From NCBI GenBank assembly GCA_032622095.1, contig CP136069.1:158829043-158893042 (forward strand): DNA of 64,000 nucleotides, in the 5' to 3' direction. Position numbers and translations under genes: made by a program. Below, one piece after another: positions 35,027 to 46,081 of this stretch. Each line of letters starts with the position of its first letter. Position 1 is the first letter of the stretch. Source of the stretch: Siphonodentalium dalli. Lineage: Eukaryota > Mollusca > Scaphopoda > Gadilida > Siphonodentaliidae. Below the pieces are notes generated by a model that was not told the DNA's origin, searched no databases, and saw only the letters and a list, made by a program, of their open reading frames with translations.

Positions 35027-36117
35027 AGTCTTACTTTTATTTGTAATATTGGCTATCCTAGATGAAGACATTTGTTGTTGTGTTTTCAAAACCTCTTGAT
35101 GAATAATTTCATCAATTGCTTTCACAACAAAACTAGCCATGTTATTGTTGATATGAGATTGAAAGTAAACCTCATCAATGTGCCTGAACTTCCTCTCAGT
35201 AATATTGTTAGTGAGAATGAGAGGGTTTCTGCGTTCAGTAACAGGTACCTTATATAGTGGCTCTGCAGTGAATGCACTGGCCCAACTAGAATTGAACAAA
35301 TTAGTATTCAAATAGTAAAGGAAATTTGATTTAATTCTATCATGAACATTGTCATTTGGACGTTCAAGAAAAACAAACTCTTGGACTCTTTGTATCAACT
35401 TCTCTCTTACCTTTGAATCCCAAGCCCTTATGATGCATTTGAATGCAATTTCTATGGGGTTAAGAAATACTTTGAGTTTCTCTGTCTCGGTGATGTGCTT
35501 TCTCGTTGCTCTGAGACTATGAAAATTACAAAGAGAAGTTAGCAGTTCTTGATAGCGCATGGCTGTCCTCATAGCATCATCCTTATCATACTGCACTACT
35601 ATGAGAAGGCTCTTATTATTCAAAGAACAAGGTCTATAACAGAAAGAACCATTCTTATTGTCAAAAACACGATATTCTTTTGGATGAGAACATTTGCTAT
35701 CATCGCAAGGAATATTAGCCTGAACAATCTGCAGTGTCAGAATGTGATCTTCTGTATACTCCTGATTACATACACTTATTACTGAAGCTCTACCTGGATT
35801 TTTTGCATCAGCAAATGTGATCAATGTTGTTTTGAATCTGCAAGCTGCATAGTCATGTTTGACATCAAAACCAATAACGTACTTACCACGTTTCTTCAAA
35901 TTTGAGCATGATTTATCATCAGAAAGAACAATATGATAGTTTTTACCATCACCCGGTAAGCCCGTTGATATAGAAGGACATTCTCAGGAAATCTCTCCAG
36001 AAGTAACTCTGTGAGCCTCCAGTCTGACCCATAAAGCTCCATTGAATCATTCACACCAATGGGGGTCCGAATGAGATGTCTATCGAGTACTTGTGTTCTT
36101 CTTTGTATTTGTGACAC
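35027..36117 (-). pseudogene. RNase H-like (DDE) transposase core
   Basis: The start block VLDRHLIR…GSDWRLTELLLERFPENVLL aligns with the plus-strand relative at 50100-50250 (SDWRLTEQILE.NSESVLL). A frameshift near 35900 follows, then KYVIGFDVKHDYAACRFKTT, a beta-strand with Asp like RNase H strand 1 (GIDVKYDF in the relative). Further on come FLNPIEIAFKCIIRAWDSK and NNITERKFRHIDEVYF, resembling the N..ER.FR..D...F block that carries the last acidic residue of many DDE transposases. Expected role: DNA cleavage and strand transfer of its own element. Exact superfamily not recognised. Reading breaks: the frameshift, and the MITE at the 3' end. Confidence 0.6.
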
Positions 36118-36140
36118 ATGATGATAAGCTTTACTTACCA

Positions 36141-36530
36141 GTTCTGTATAGATGTCATGGTTTTATGGGCTGCAAAGATTTGGTGAGGAGTTGTTTTGTG
36201 AGCCATTCTGCTGTAATCCCATGAATCTCTCACAGATGGCATGGGTGTTTTCTTTCGTTAACTGGTGTGTCATTATGATTATGGGAATTACTGCTATTCG
36301 TATAGATTATCCACTTGGAAATGTCATCTATATATTTCCAACCACGTTTGAAATGTTTGTCATATTTTACTTTCCTTTGTATACCTGCTTTATCGGTAAG
36401 GGTGCTTGGTCTTTTAATTCCACGAGCCTTACGATATTGATAACATCCACTGCAAACTTCTTATCCATTATATTTGCACCAACGAGGAGATGTTGTAGAG
36501 AGACAGTCAGAACATTCATGCAAATCAGTA
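36141..36530 (-). pseudogene. GATA-type zinc finger region
   Basis: Reads CSDC-x16-CSGC (36503-36514 down to about 36445), with the GATA-family hallmarks TT before a Trp (STTSPRWCKYNG), then YQYRKARGIKRP, the basic tail equivalent to LY…..RP. The relative on the plus strand has CDHC-HTTRSHKW…CNACYIYKIRRGVDRP. One in-frame stop falls between the Cys pairs, and another is in the following ~110 residues (HPCHL then stop). The stretch after the finger, FKRGWKYIDDISKWIIY, also matches the relative (CGWKMRLIIVDEDLKKWRVY). Likely the DNA-binding module of the transposase. Confidence 0.65.
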
Positions 36531-36534
36531 TTAA

Positions 36535-37013
36535 AGACACGTGCGGCCTTAATTGTCGAAAATATTAATAGTTGTTCCAAACACCGTAAACAGAAAAACA
36601 TTAAAACGCATACAGTTCCGTTCATATATACCATGACCATCGCATAAACAACATGTTGTCATAACGACCTACTATATTTTACCTAAGCAAGAGCCTGGTT
36701 GGGTTACAGAAGACAGCACAATGCTACTGGCTAATCACACACAAGTGGCATAAACGCTCTTTATTAGTTCCATATCAGGAACGCTCTTTATGTTTACCAT
36801 CATAATATAAACAAACACCAGAAAAGTAACTTTTTATGCTTTTGTTTACATAACAATGGTCAAACATATGACCATAACATACTGTTTATGCCATATTTCT
36901 TATTTGTATACGTACAAAGTATATCTACATTTTGATGTTCTTTCTGTCTGTGGCGGTTTTTGACGGGTGGATATATTTTCACAGGATACCCACCGCCAAG
37001 GCCAACCGTGTCT
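36535..37013. mobile_element. TTAA MITE X, copy 1
   Basis: TTAA at 36531-36534 and 37014-37017; inverted ends AGACACGTGCGGCC / GGCCAACCGTGTCT; 479 bp. It sits between the CSACSERL and NTDLHECSDC codons of the minus-strand gene, and dropping it with one TTAA rejoins the frame exactly. It contains paired ACGCTCTTTAT motifs (36754, 36781). It also has a block GGCGGTGGGTATCCTGTGAA (complement, about 36980-37000) shared with 46390-46550. Confidence 0.85.
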
Positions 37014-37017
37014 TTAA

Positions 37018-37530
37018 GTCGTTCTGAACAGGCTGAACAAGAAGTAACCGTATGACTGGTATCTATATCCGAGAGTAAGTTTCCACATAAGGCCCTGCAT
37101 TCAGCAGTCTTGCCAGCACACTCAATATACATTGTGACAACTGGTACATGTTTATCTGACAGCTCAGTTTTGTCAACCAAGGATGAATAAGTAAAGAATT
37201 CATCAAACAGGTGAGTCTCTCCCCATTTCTCATTCTTAACAACAGATGCCTTAAGTGTAGAATTACCTCGATACTGCTTACACACACCTTTAGCCACTCT
37301 GATAACCTTTTTTGAATCAAACTGAAAATCATCGAAATATAACTGGTTTTATTCCAACCTCCAATTCACCTTCTATCCATTTATCACCAACTTTGGTTCT
37401 CTGCACTGATGACAAACACTCTTGAGCTCAAATAGTTTTGAACTACGTCGAACAATAAAGGGTCTGTCTTTGCATTCTCACACTTAAATACCTTTACTAC
37501 CTGTGTAGAGGAATTTTACAGTTGCATCAA
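37018..37530 (-). pseudogene. Cys-rich region upstream of GATA finger
   Basis: Aligns with the plus relative at 49190-49640. YFDDFQFDSKKVIRVAKGVC matches YFDKLTFDITKSFLMAKHI, NEKWGETHLFDEF matches RQGWGRTHRLDD, and YIECAGKTAECRALC matches CASKSLECRTKC. SCSACSERL supplies a further CxxC. Upstream, VFKCENAKTDPLLFDVVQNY matches SFKCTEAGKGDEDAMLKVTN. At least two frame changes and a stop (about 37355) interrupt it. The conserved order in both copies shows a genuine, non-random domain of unknown role. Confidence 0.6.
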
Positions 37531-37539
37531 CAGCTGAAC

Positions 37540-38330
37540 TCTATTTGATTCCTTTAAATACAAGGTAGGTTTCTTTGAAAGGTAATCAGATAAAGCTTCT
37601 GGAATATCAAAACTAAAATTACTGAAATGATCGCCACCTTTCTCCTGATAAGAATTGGTACTTCTAATATCAAATGAGGAAGAAATGTCTTCATCGGATA
37701 AATTACTGATTGAATTCTTCGAATATTTATTAGAACTTTTTCTCTCTGCTGTTCTAGTATAACAACTACGGGAACTGGTTTTTGATTTTTTGGAACCAGT
37801 ATGTTTCCATATGGACTCTTCATCGGAAGACTCAATAATTAATGTCTTGTCACAAGATTTTTAAGCATTTCTTGGAGAAAGACCTTGAGAACTGTTCTTT
37901 GTAACAGTGAATACCATGGGATCAGAACACTTCTCATTTGGCAGAGGGGTCGTACTTACCTTCTTCACAACATCTGTTTTCTTTGCATCAATTTTGGAGA
38001 CAGTATGTTTACATATGGACTCTTCTTCGGTAGCCTCAGTAATTATTGTCTTGTTACAAGATTTTGATGCATTTCTTGGAGAAAGACCTTCTTGAGAACT
38101 GTTCTTTACCATGGGATCAGAACACTACTCAGCTGGCAGAGGGGTCGTACTTACCTTCTTCACAACGTCTGTTTTATTTGCACCAATCTTCACAGTGATC
38201 TTCAGAACTGGCCCTTCATTAATAGAATCACCAGAAGAATCAAGATCTACAGGCCATAGTGAACTAGGTGGGGATGAATTGATTTTTGTCTGTACTGATT
38301 TTTATGTCAATAGGTCATTGTGATCAGATT
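37540..38330 (-). pseudogene. Ser/Lys-rich acidic linker with internal duplication
   Basis: One frame from 38330 to about 37540, with stops near 38297, 38133 and 37861. It reads SSDEESIWKHTGSKKSKTSS, SNLSDEDISSSFDIRSTNS and similar low-complexity polar text. A ~75-codon block is repeated: SPRNASKSCNKTIITEATEE and SPRNA-stop-KSCDKTLIIESSDEE, each followed by SICKHT/SIWKHT, with TDVVKKVSTTPLP twice. It links the protease-like part to the Cys-rich part in the same frame, so it probably was one polyprotein-like ORF. Confidence 0.55.
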
Positions 38331-39424
38331 TCTCATGCAAAAACAGGTAATCGAAATTGATTTCATTCTCAACCAACCAGCATATGACAACTCGCCTAAG
38401 AAAATCTGAGTAAGTTGGAACTTTATGCAAATACCTGATTTTTGATAGGCATGATTCATCAGTGTTTTGTCCCTTACTAATAAAATTTGAAAATAAGTAA
38501 GGTTCAAAAGAACACAATGCAAATCCTATTATGGCAGAAATACCCGTACCACATACGGGGCCACATGTTTGCAACATATATCTTTTTGAGATATTTATGT
38601 TGCATGTTACATGACTTTACATTGAATCCAGACAATTGTGGACCACATTTAAATTTAATGACTTACTTTTCAAGCCACAGTTATCTAAACTTACTTTGAA
38701 CTTCTCTAAAAAGTTTTTTGGAACAGCCCAACCTTTCGAATCTACATATAATAATGAATTCTGCTTCAGATCATACACAGTGAAAACTATATGATTACCA
38801 CCATTATTGACACTGGTGCTTCCATTAATGTCAGATCGGTGAACCATGAAATTGAAGATGATTTTTGGGTTCTCAATACCTTCCATTTTGTTCAGAATTC
38901 TTTGGAGAGTTATTGGCAGCTCCATAAGACAGTTGACTCATATAAATGACAACACCATTTGGAAGTGCATGAGTAACAATGTCTCCAAGGGCTGTCATAT
39001 AGATGGACAACCATCTTTCATTAATCAAAGAAAGATCCTCTATTGTAATTAGCCCAGTGGGAAGATTGATCAATGCAGAAGGAGCAGAATTGAAAATTGT
39101 TGATTTGAAGTCATTTATAGCTTCTTCATTGATATCTTTTTCAGAAGCACCAGGTCTGGCATAATTATTATTATTGAACCAATTTACTTCCTCAAAGACT
39201 TGCATATTGACTCCCCTTTGCCTGTGTAGGTCTTGAGCATACTGGAGTGATCTTATATCAAGATGGCCAATGGATAACTTGGCAAAGTATTGTCTGGATG
39301 GAACTTCAAGTTTTCTCAGTTCAGATATATAATAATCAATCTCGTTGAGGCAAGGTATTACATGACTATTTCGGACGTTCAAGATGCGACTGTTACTGGT
39401 TTTAGGTTCATAGCCCAACAATTT
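38302..39424 (-). pseudogene. Ulp1/C48-like cysteine protease domain
   Basis: The N-terminal part (39421-38940) ends with LSLINERWLSIYMTALGDIV, like the L.D..I..Y...L start of Ulp1/SENP peptidases. After a one-base shift near 38910, GNHIVFTVYDLKQNSLLYVD gives the H...D pair in the family's spacing (HW.L..ID.....I...DS). LQTCGPVCG near 38550-38577 fits the Gln...CG nucleophile block. A perfect donor GTAAGT (about 38664-38669) lies before the stop between them, so a small intron may be present. C48 proteases cut SUMO-like modifiers in hosts and also accompany some MULE, Zisupton and other transposases. Decayed. Confidence 0.6.
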
Positions 39425-39818
39425 AAACGAGATGATACATCCGGTTTAATTTTACCAATAGACAACATACCAGACATGATGAGATATTGGTTGAATGCAC
39501 TTTCAGAACTTCGAAGAGCTGAAAAATTAAATAAATAATAATATAAACAAAGCATTAATCAGAACAAGTAATTAATAGTATGATTATGAATATGTGAAAT
39601 AAAATTGTTTGCCCCTTGAAAGAAATTTATCTAGATAAGATAGGATTTTAGCCTACCTGCAAGTTCGTGTACACTATTTTAAATGGAGTGGCAATTTGTC
39701 TGGTCAGCCAAACAAAAAATAGCCTAGTAAGAAACCATTTATAACTATTCCCCCAGGCCCCAGCTATTCTTCCTGCCAATGATTTATTCATGCAATAACA
39801 ATTTAATCCCATGCAGGT

Positions 39819-40060
39819 TTAAGGCCCACTTAATTTTCGAGTCACCTATTAGTTTTTGTTATAGTGCCATGATATATGGTTTTAATAACAATCTATGCCA
39901 TAAATATGATTAAAATACTATAAATCATCACCATTTGAAACATCTGTGTCTCAGAAGATGCCCATAGAGAAATAGAAAACAGCTGAAATAATTAAAAATA
40001 TGTATTTTCAATGGAAGGAAAATAAATCTATCTTTAAAATATAGAGTTATTCCCCTATTT
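39819..40060. mobile_element. Half copy of GGCCCACTTAATTTTCGA MITE
   Basis: Starts TTAA-GGCCCACTTAATTTTCGAG and matches the complement of 55010-55164 (AATAACAATCTATGCCATAA, TCAGAAGATRCCCA.AGAGAAATAGAAAAC). The opposite end is not visible. Confidence 0.65.
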
Positions 40061-41011
40061 ATTTAGAAAGAAAGCGCTTGAAACTTGAAATACGCCATTA
40101 TACGGTCCTTGTTGATTACAGCTGTAAAACCGCGGTCTTAACTGCAGTAAATGTCAGTCTGACACTGACACTTGAGTGTATCACTGTTTACACAGATTGG
40201 CATTACATTTTAAATTATATTCAACGAATCACACCACACGTATTAATCCCAGTGAAAATGAAAATTTGGGCAGATCAATCACCCCACCCGTATTCAAGTG
40301 AAATCTAAAATTCCACTATAAAATAATAATTAAAAAATGCAATTTGCAAATAAACCAAACTCAAAACTACTGTCAATAAATACAATACTAATAAAATAAT
40401 AAATATTGCGAATAAACACAATTTAATATATGGTTAATTTCGTTAAATGTGACCGCATTTACCAATCACTATAGAAATTTACAATTAATGATACGTAACA
40501 TAGTCATAGGGCCTACAAACCAAATTAAACAATAAATGGTACCTAATTTATATGTCACAATATGTGTTTAATATTTATAATAATTAATATAAATATTTAA
40601 ATAATCTGACAGAAAAAAAGAAGGAAAATATTCATTTATTCCTATAATTATCTTTTATCCATAGATGTAGTAGTACATTACATCATCATCATGTAGGCCT
40701 ACACCGGTAATACTAATAGTATTCGTCATTCATGATTCAATCATTGATTCCCTGATTTTCATTTCAAACTTTCAGCAAACATGGCAAATTTATAAATCGG
40801 TTTGATAATGCGTTGCTAATATGTACCATATATAAACCTTAAAAATTGATGGTTATAGAAATTATACTTGAGAAAAACGTTAATTTAAGACAGACAATAT
40901 TCAAAAGCAGCCGTACTCACAACTAATAGAAAAGCAAAGGTCATTACCGACTCGCTTTGGCGCGCAGTTGACGACGAACTCCTTATTGGCATTACCGATT
41001 ACCGGTTACTT
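40061..41011. other. No gene seen
   Basis: Very AT-rich with short chance frames only. Confidence 0.45.
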
Positions 41012-41252
41012 TTTGTCATAACCATTTCTAACTATTTTCAATTTTTCGCAGATGTGATATAAACGCTCTTTATTTCTACCATATTAGGAATAGATTAACA
41101 GAGAGCACTCTTTAAGTCGTTTATGTTACATGCCAAGCAAATGTCTGTTTGGGACCTAAAGTTATGAACATCGTGTTCAAAGTTCTATTTTTTGTGACTA
41201 CAATGCGTCTTTCTTGGATATATAAAGCTCCCAGAAGTTAGTTCATGAGTTA

Positions 41253-42705
41253 TCCAGGGGGGGGGGGCGGGACACAACGTACCGGTGTGGATTTGGGGGA
41301 GGGGGGTGTCGGAAAAAAATTGCATGTAATTTTTTTCCAAATATGTATTTTCAGACTCGCAACTTCAATTTTATCTCATTTTTTAGAATATGGATTAACC
41401 TTAATATCCAAATCATATATACATGAGTAGTACAATCCACATAAAACAATTTTGGATAACCACTGTCTTGGTTTACATGTGATATTGACCCCATTAACCC
41501 TCTTAATAATGCCGACTATGTCAGTGTCTACCAGTCGAATGCAGAATTGCGATCGCTTATCTGGCAAATTTTTACTGCAGGACTATCCCATGTATTAAAC
41601 AATTTCTCCTCCAATGGTCAGTGCAATAGTATCAGAAAACAGTTATATGCTGGTATCTCACTCATCTCATTTGCATCTTTTTCAAAGTCGAGGTAATGAC
41701 TAGTTGTCATTTTTTAAAGTGCATTCAAAGCGTTGCTATCACCAATATAACAATAACATGATTTTTGAGGGCGTTATGGTTTATTAACGGCCCGGCTGGA
41801 ATGATTAACAGCCCAAGGGCCTATTAGCGGCCCGAGACGAAGTCGAGGGACGCTAATAGGCCCGAGGGCTGTTAATCATTTCAGAGGGCCGTTAATAAAC
41901 CATAATGCCCGATGAAATCATGTTATTACTATTATTACCACAGTTTTGGACATTTTACCCATTTGAGGATTCAGTGGAATAATGAAGTAGATTAAGAGAG
42001 AAATATTTTCAAGAACATTTAAATTTAATATCATTTGACTTGTCAGCCGACACGGAGTCCCGAAAATAGGAGAGGGGAAAACCAGCATTGAAGATGAGTA
42101 ACAAACAATGAGAGGTTGACAGCTAAAATTATTAATGCATACGTACGCTCGGTACAATAATTCAATCATATAGCGTGAATTCCAATCATAAAACCACCAT
42201 AGTGTCGGGAAAATCTGATACATCTTCCCATTATTTTCTTGAAATAAACACGCCAGAACGGAAGTTGAAGGGACGTAACTCGCGCGATAATAAACGCGAT
42301 CTTGTTTGCGGGCGGCGGGCCGATAATGAACTAGGCTTCTCATTATCGGCCCGCGGCCCGCTGTTTTGGTAACAATACGCTATTTGGAACGCCCCGAAAA
42401 ACATTATCAATGGCCTAGAGAACGCCCTATAAAGTGGTAATAATATACATGTTTGTACATGTCATGACATCACGAGGTACAAATCTGCGTTCTACTGGTA
42501 GACAATGACCATATACACTCCGGTGTTTTTTTCGGTTTCCGGTCAAACCGAGTTGTCCGGCTGGGGTAGATTTGATTTTTCTGGGGGGGGGGGGGGGGGG
42601 GGGGGGCAACTGGTCAGTGAAAAAAAACTGCAGTTTTTACTGTTTGGGGGGGGGGGGGGGTACCCAAACCATGTGTCTGCAGTTTTTTTCCGCCCACCCC
42701 CCCTG
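41253..42705. mobile_element. 1.45-kb insertion with G-run ends
   Basis: Begins CCAGGGGGGG and ends CCCCCCTG, inverted to each other. Flanks AGTTATC and ATTTATC may be a decayed 7-8-bp target duplication. Inside are the palindrome of 41752-41928, a smaller one (GCGGGCCGATAATGA inverted, about 42317-42356), and G-runs of 24 (42583-42606) and 15 (42646-42660). No coding domain. Ends and duplication length hint at hAT. Confidence 0.55.
41752..41928. repeat. Palindrome, arms about 85 bp
   Basis: AATAACATGAT...GGCGTTATGGTTTATTAACG...ATGATTAACAG...CTATTAGCG pairs with its complement through CGCTAATAGG...CTGTTAATCAT...AATCATGTTATT. The centre is near GACGAAGTC. Confidence 0.85.
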
Positions 42706-43181
42706 ATTTATCGACATATTTCGATACGGGAAAATTCAGAAGCGAATTTTATTAGGTATATTTCGGAGCGCAAACCGCCATGTGGATATAAATTATTCAC
42801 GCATGCCCATTTTGTTGATAAAGCTGCTTGAAACACAGACCTGCGGCTGTCGGGTTTTTGGCGCTACGTTTCAAACCATGCATAGATAATGATATCACTG
42901 GGGTTGTGGCTGACGCAGTTTTAAGTGTCATCCGTAACCACAGTGATAATGATATATGTATGGTTTGAAACGTTGCCCAATAGCCGCATGCGTCGGCATG
43001 CGTCAGCCGCAGGTCTGTGAAAGTAGCTTAACAGTGTTATTATAAAGAAGGCAAGTGATGGCACGGTCTTTGTTATTATTTTGAGATACATAACCCCATG
43101 TCCCCAATAATCATGCCCCCAATCCAAGATGACAGCCGTTACCATGAATGTGTCTATTGTCCAGATGTTTTCATTTTACGT

Positions 43182-43862
43182 TCACAAAGGAGCTAAACTC
43201 TTGATTTTTACCATATTAGGAATACAGACTCTTGACTTCCCTGCAAGTGTACAACACCAATGATATGTTAGATAGAACAATTTGTCTCCCGCAAGTTTGG
43301 GGCTTCTAAATATTTGAGCCACATTTTGTTGCCATGTCCTTGATTTCAATATATACAACTTGGCGAATTCGTGCTCGCGGATGTTTCTCAATTCAGATCT
43401 GATTAGGTCTATTTCCTCATAACCCACTGCAATATCAATGCCCCCTCTACAAGATCATCGAGAGTGACTTCGTGATAAAGTTCTTCGTTTGATGTGATGG
43501 AGATTGCATCTAGAGTTGTATGCATTTCGACCCATCTCCTTTCACCGAGAGGTTTTACTTTTGATATTGGGATTTTCCGGGTTAGAATAGTTAATAAACG
43601 AAAATTGCCTCCCAACTATCTGGATCTCTTCGGGGAGTAGAGTTCATGTTATGAAATTCCTGGACTGTGTATGCTTTAGTTAATGCGAGGCTGAGTTCAT
43701 GTGAAGCAAAATGGAAGTATTGTGCTATAGTATTGGAAGTTTTGTTTGAATTTGGTAGCAGCATCCCATTATTGCTACTTTGTAAACTTGACATAACATT
43801 TTCCATTTTCTGCATCTTATTGTTTATTTCAGCAGTATATCTATCGATCTTCGCCTAAATAC
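43182..43862 (-). CDS. Unrecognised exon-like coding pieces
   Basis: From an AG acceptor near 43856 (TGTATTTAG), a frame reads AKIDRYTAEINNKMQKMENV and SNTIAQYFHFASHELSLALT, then SWEAIF. Two adjacent frames continue with RKIPISKVKPLGERRWVEMH…EVTLDDLVEGALILQW and GYEEIDLIRSELRNIREHEF. The pieces abut with frame changes near 43600 and 43420. Amino-acid content looks protein-like, but no family was recognised. It may be a decayed element gene or a host pseudogene. Confidence 0.3.
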
Positions 43863-43869
43863 ACACGCC

Positions 43870-45827
43870 GGTCTTAAACCATACGAAGTTGACATCTGTC
43901 TATATATTATTAGGTAAATGCAGTCTTATTTGATCATGTCTACTACCCAACAGAAGATAGGCAAGTCTTCGTTAATCACCACCTATGATAGCATGAATGG
44001 CACGCATATGTACAATGGTATCATTAGATATCCTTTGATTGTGTGGTTAATAGGCCAGCCACAAAAATGTCAGATCTTCCAAGTTATGAACACACTATCT
44101 TAAAGATAAATGTGATCAAAAACACAATTTATAGTGTCGGGTATTCTAGCGACCAGAAAATGAATTATTTCAAATGAAAACGGCAAGAATCTGACACCCA
44201 TGGCCAATGAGACATTTCAACAATTTCCAGAAAAAGAATTGACTAATGTGTGTTAGAGTCGGAGCCGATAAATTTCTACAGATTGGGGTCGGAATATATC
44301 AAAATTAGGGTCGCAGCCGATGTTATACTTTTAAAATTAGTGTTTAAAACAAAAACTCACGACTAATTGAATTCATTTTTGTTTCAATATGCACTCGAAC
44401 AGTAATAACACGTTATGCATAGGACTTTATTACCATACATATTTATACCCATTCAACAATATGAGTTCACCCTCGGTGATATGTTTTCCCCCATCGATTT
44501 TGACTGATCTCAGCGTAACTAAGGCGCATAAATGACATAGATCTTTGCCAGACGTCATATACAGGTTATGCGGGTTACTACAATCGAATTTCACTAATTA
44601 TATGCCAGGCCAGTAGTCAATATAGTGCTCATACTTACCATTTTCAGAGATTTGTTGTGAATTTTCATACAAAAGCCGCCATTTTCGCATTAAAATCCTG
44701 TTTGATTCGGAATGGAAGTCCTGTTAGATCCGAGTTTGAACCTGTTAGATCCGATCCTCGAGGAATCGTTGAGTCCCAGTGAATAGAAAATAATTTTTGC
44801 GAAATTCTTTTAGAAGTTGCCAAATGCTATAAGTTTCTGCAACATTGTGTCCTATATTTTGACTGCGACAATAGCTGTTTGGGATACCTTTGAATCGATA
44901 GGAAAGCAGTTAATTATTAATATCCTCGCATCCATATACTTGGGTTTATAACAGAACAATAACCTAACAACATAACAACAATGCAATTGAAGAAGGGTTG
45001 CTTCATCAGAAAGGTATATCAAAACAAGAGGATAAGGTATATAAACAACCACTATACATACTAGTAATCCCTCCCCACGTCGATACTAATGTTATCAGAA
45101 TAATTGCAGCTTCATAGAGGTGTTAACTTTTCCTAACCTTATGATACACCACGCACTAATGGTATGCCTATTGGTTGACAAATAATATTAACTTTTTTGA
45201 GGAATTAAAAAGTGACAAACTTTCAATAGTTTTCGTCCTTTCCGAACAGGTTTTTCTTTCGTGGAACTCGGTAATTTCGATCGTGGATCCTCACATTTCT
45301 GAATAAGTTAATGATAAACTATGTAGCCACCATACATAAGTCATCACTTCGAAAGGCCTCTAATATTCGGCAACAAAGTTTATGCTTAATGCCAGCCCCA
45401 TGCCACATCAACGAACTATATAACTGAGTATATTAACTTAATTTCAACTGATTTCAAGACGAAAATTTGATGGACATTAAATGACGTTCGATATTTTGGC
45501 GGAAATGAAGCGGGGAATCATTCCCGCCAGCGGCATTCAAAATAAAATAGCACCATCATAACATCCACAAAACTCAATAAATACGGAGTGATCAAACTAT
45601 TTCACCACACGTTCGTGAATGATCCTTCTGAGAATGTAACATAATTGATTGGAATTTTCCTTGGAAGAATTGAATATTTTGAACCAGAAATGTAACCTAA
45701 ATAACAGACCGTAATGGGGGAAACACCTGATACTGTCAAGAATTATCCAGTCTGGTTTCCGTAAATGACGAAGACCTACGTATCCCGTTCATTTAACATC
45801 CGTGGCGAAATTGTACTTCTGACCAAA
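43870..45827. other. No gene seen
   Basis: Short chance frames; a small cluster of CCTGTTAGATCCGA-like words at 44697-44760. Nothing else recognised. Confidence 0.4.

Positions 45828-45861
<34 letters not shown>
45828..45861. repeat. 34-base G run
   Basis: Uninterrupted G tract followed by CAATCG. It may be partly an assembly or sequencing artefact; homopolymer length is unreliable. Confidence 0.8.
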
Positions 45862-45863
<2 letters not shown>

Positions 45864-46081
45864 ATCGATTTTGTTTTCCAATAAGTTATTTCAGTATATA
45901 TCCAATTAATTCAAGAAGAGCACAAAACTGACTGCCCTGTACCGATTTATCGGGTAGAAGGGCAACAATTGCCAACCTTGTTTAAGGGTCATAAGAGGCA
46001 ATGTATGAAGGTGACGCAATGTCCTCTTAAATCACCAACGAATTTCTCTATCTGTCGCCCGACCCCTTTCAGCTCAGATAT

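Larger units (their letters stand above)
41012..43090 (+). repeat. Dispersed family F1, copy split by insertion
   Basis: 41012-41252 and 42706-43090 together align to 21050-21740. The 1.45 kb between them is absent from the first copy. Contains the nested MITE at 42834-43019. Confidence 0.75.

Noticed and set aside
36408-36514. Host GATA transcription factor
   Set aside because: The finger is fused to transposase-like sequence, contains a stop, and has a transposon-flanked relative nearby.
36152-36568. Plus-strand hydrophobic ORF of 138 codons
   Set aside because: It is the antisense of the GATA-finger coding region; the minus-strand reading has matched homology at 49.7-50.1 kb.
37554-37835. 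Minus-strand 93-codon ORF
   Set aside because: A neighbouring frame gives the Ser-rich linker continuous with the flanking protease and Cys-rich parts.
42505-42831. ORF through poly-Gly
   Set aside because: It translates a G-run; homopolymer artefact.
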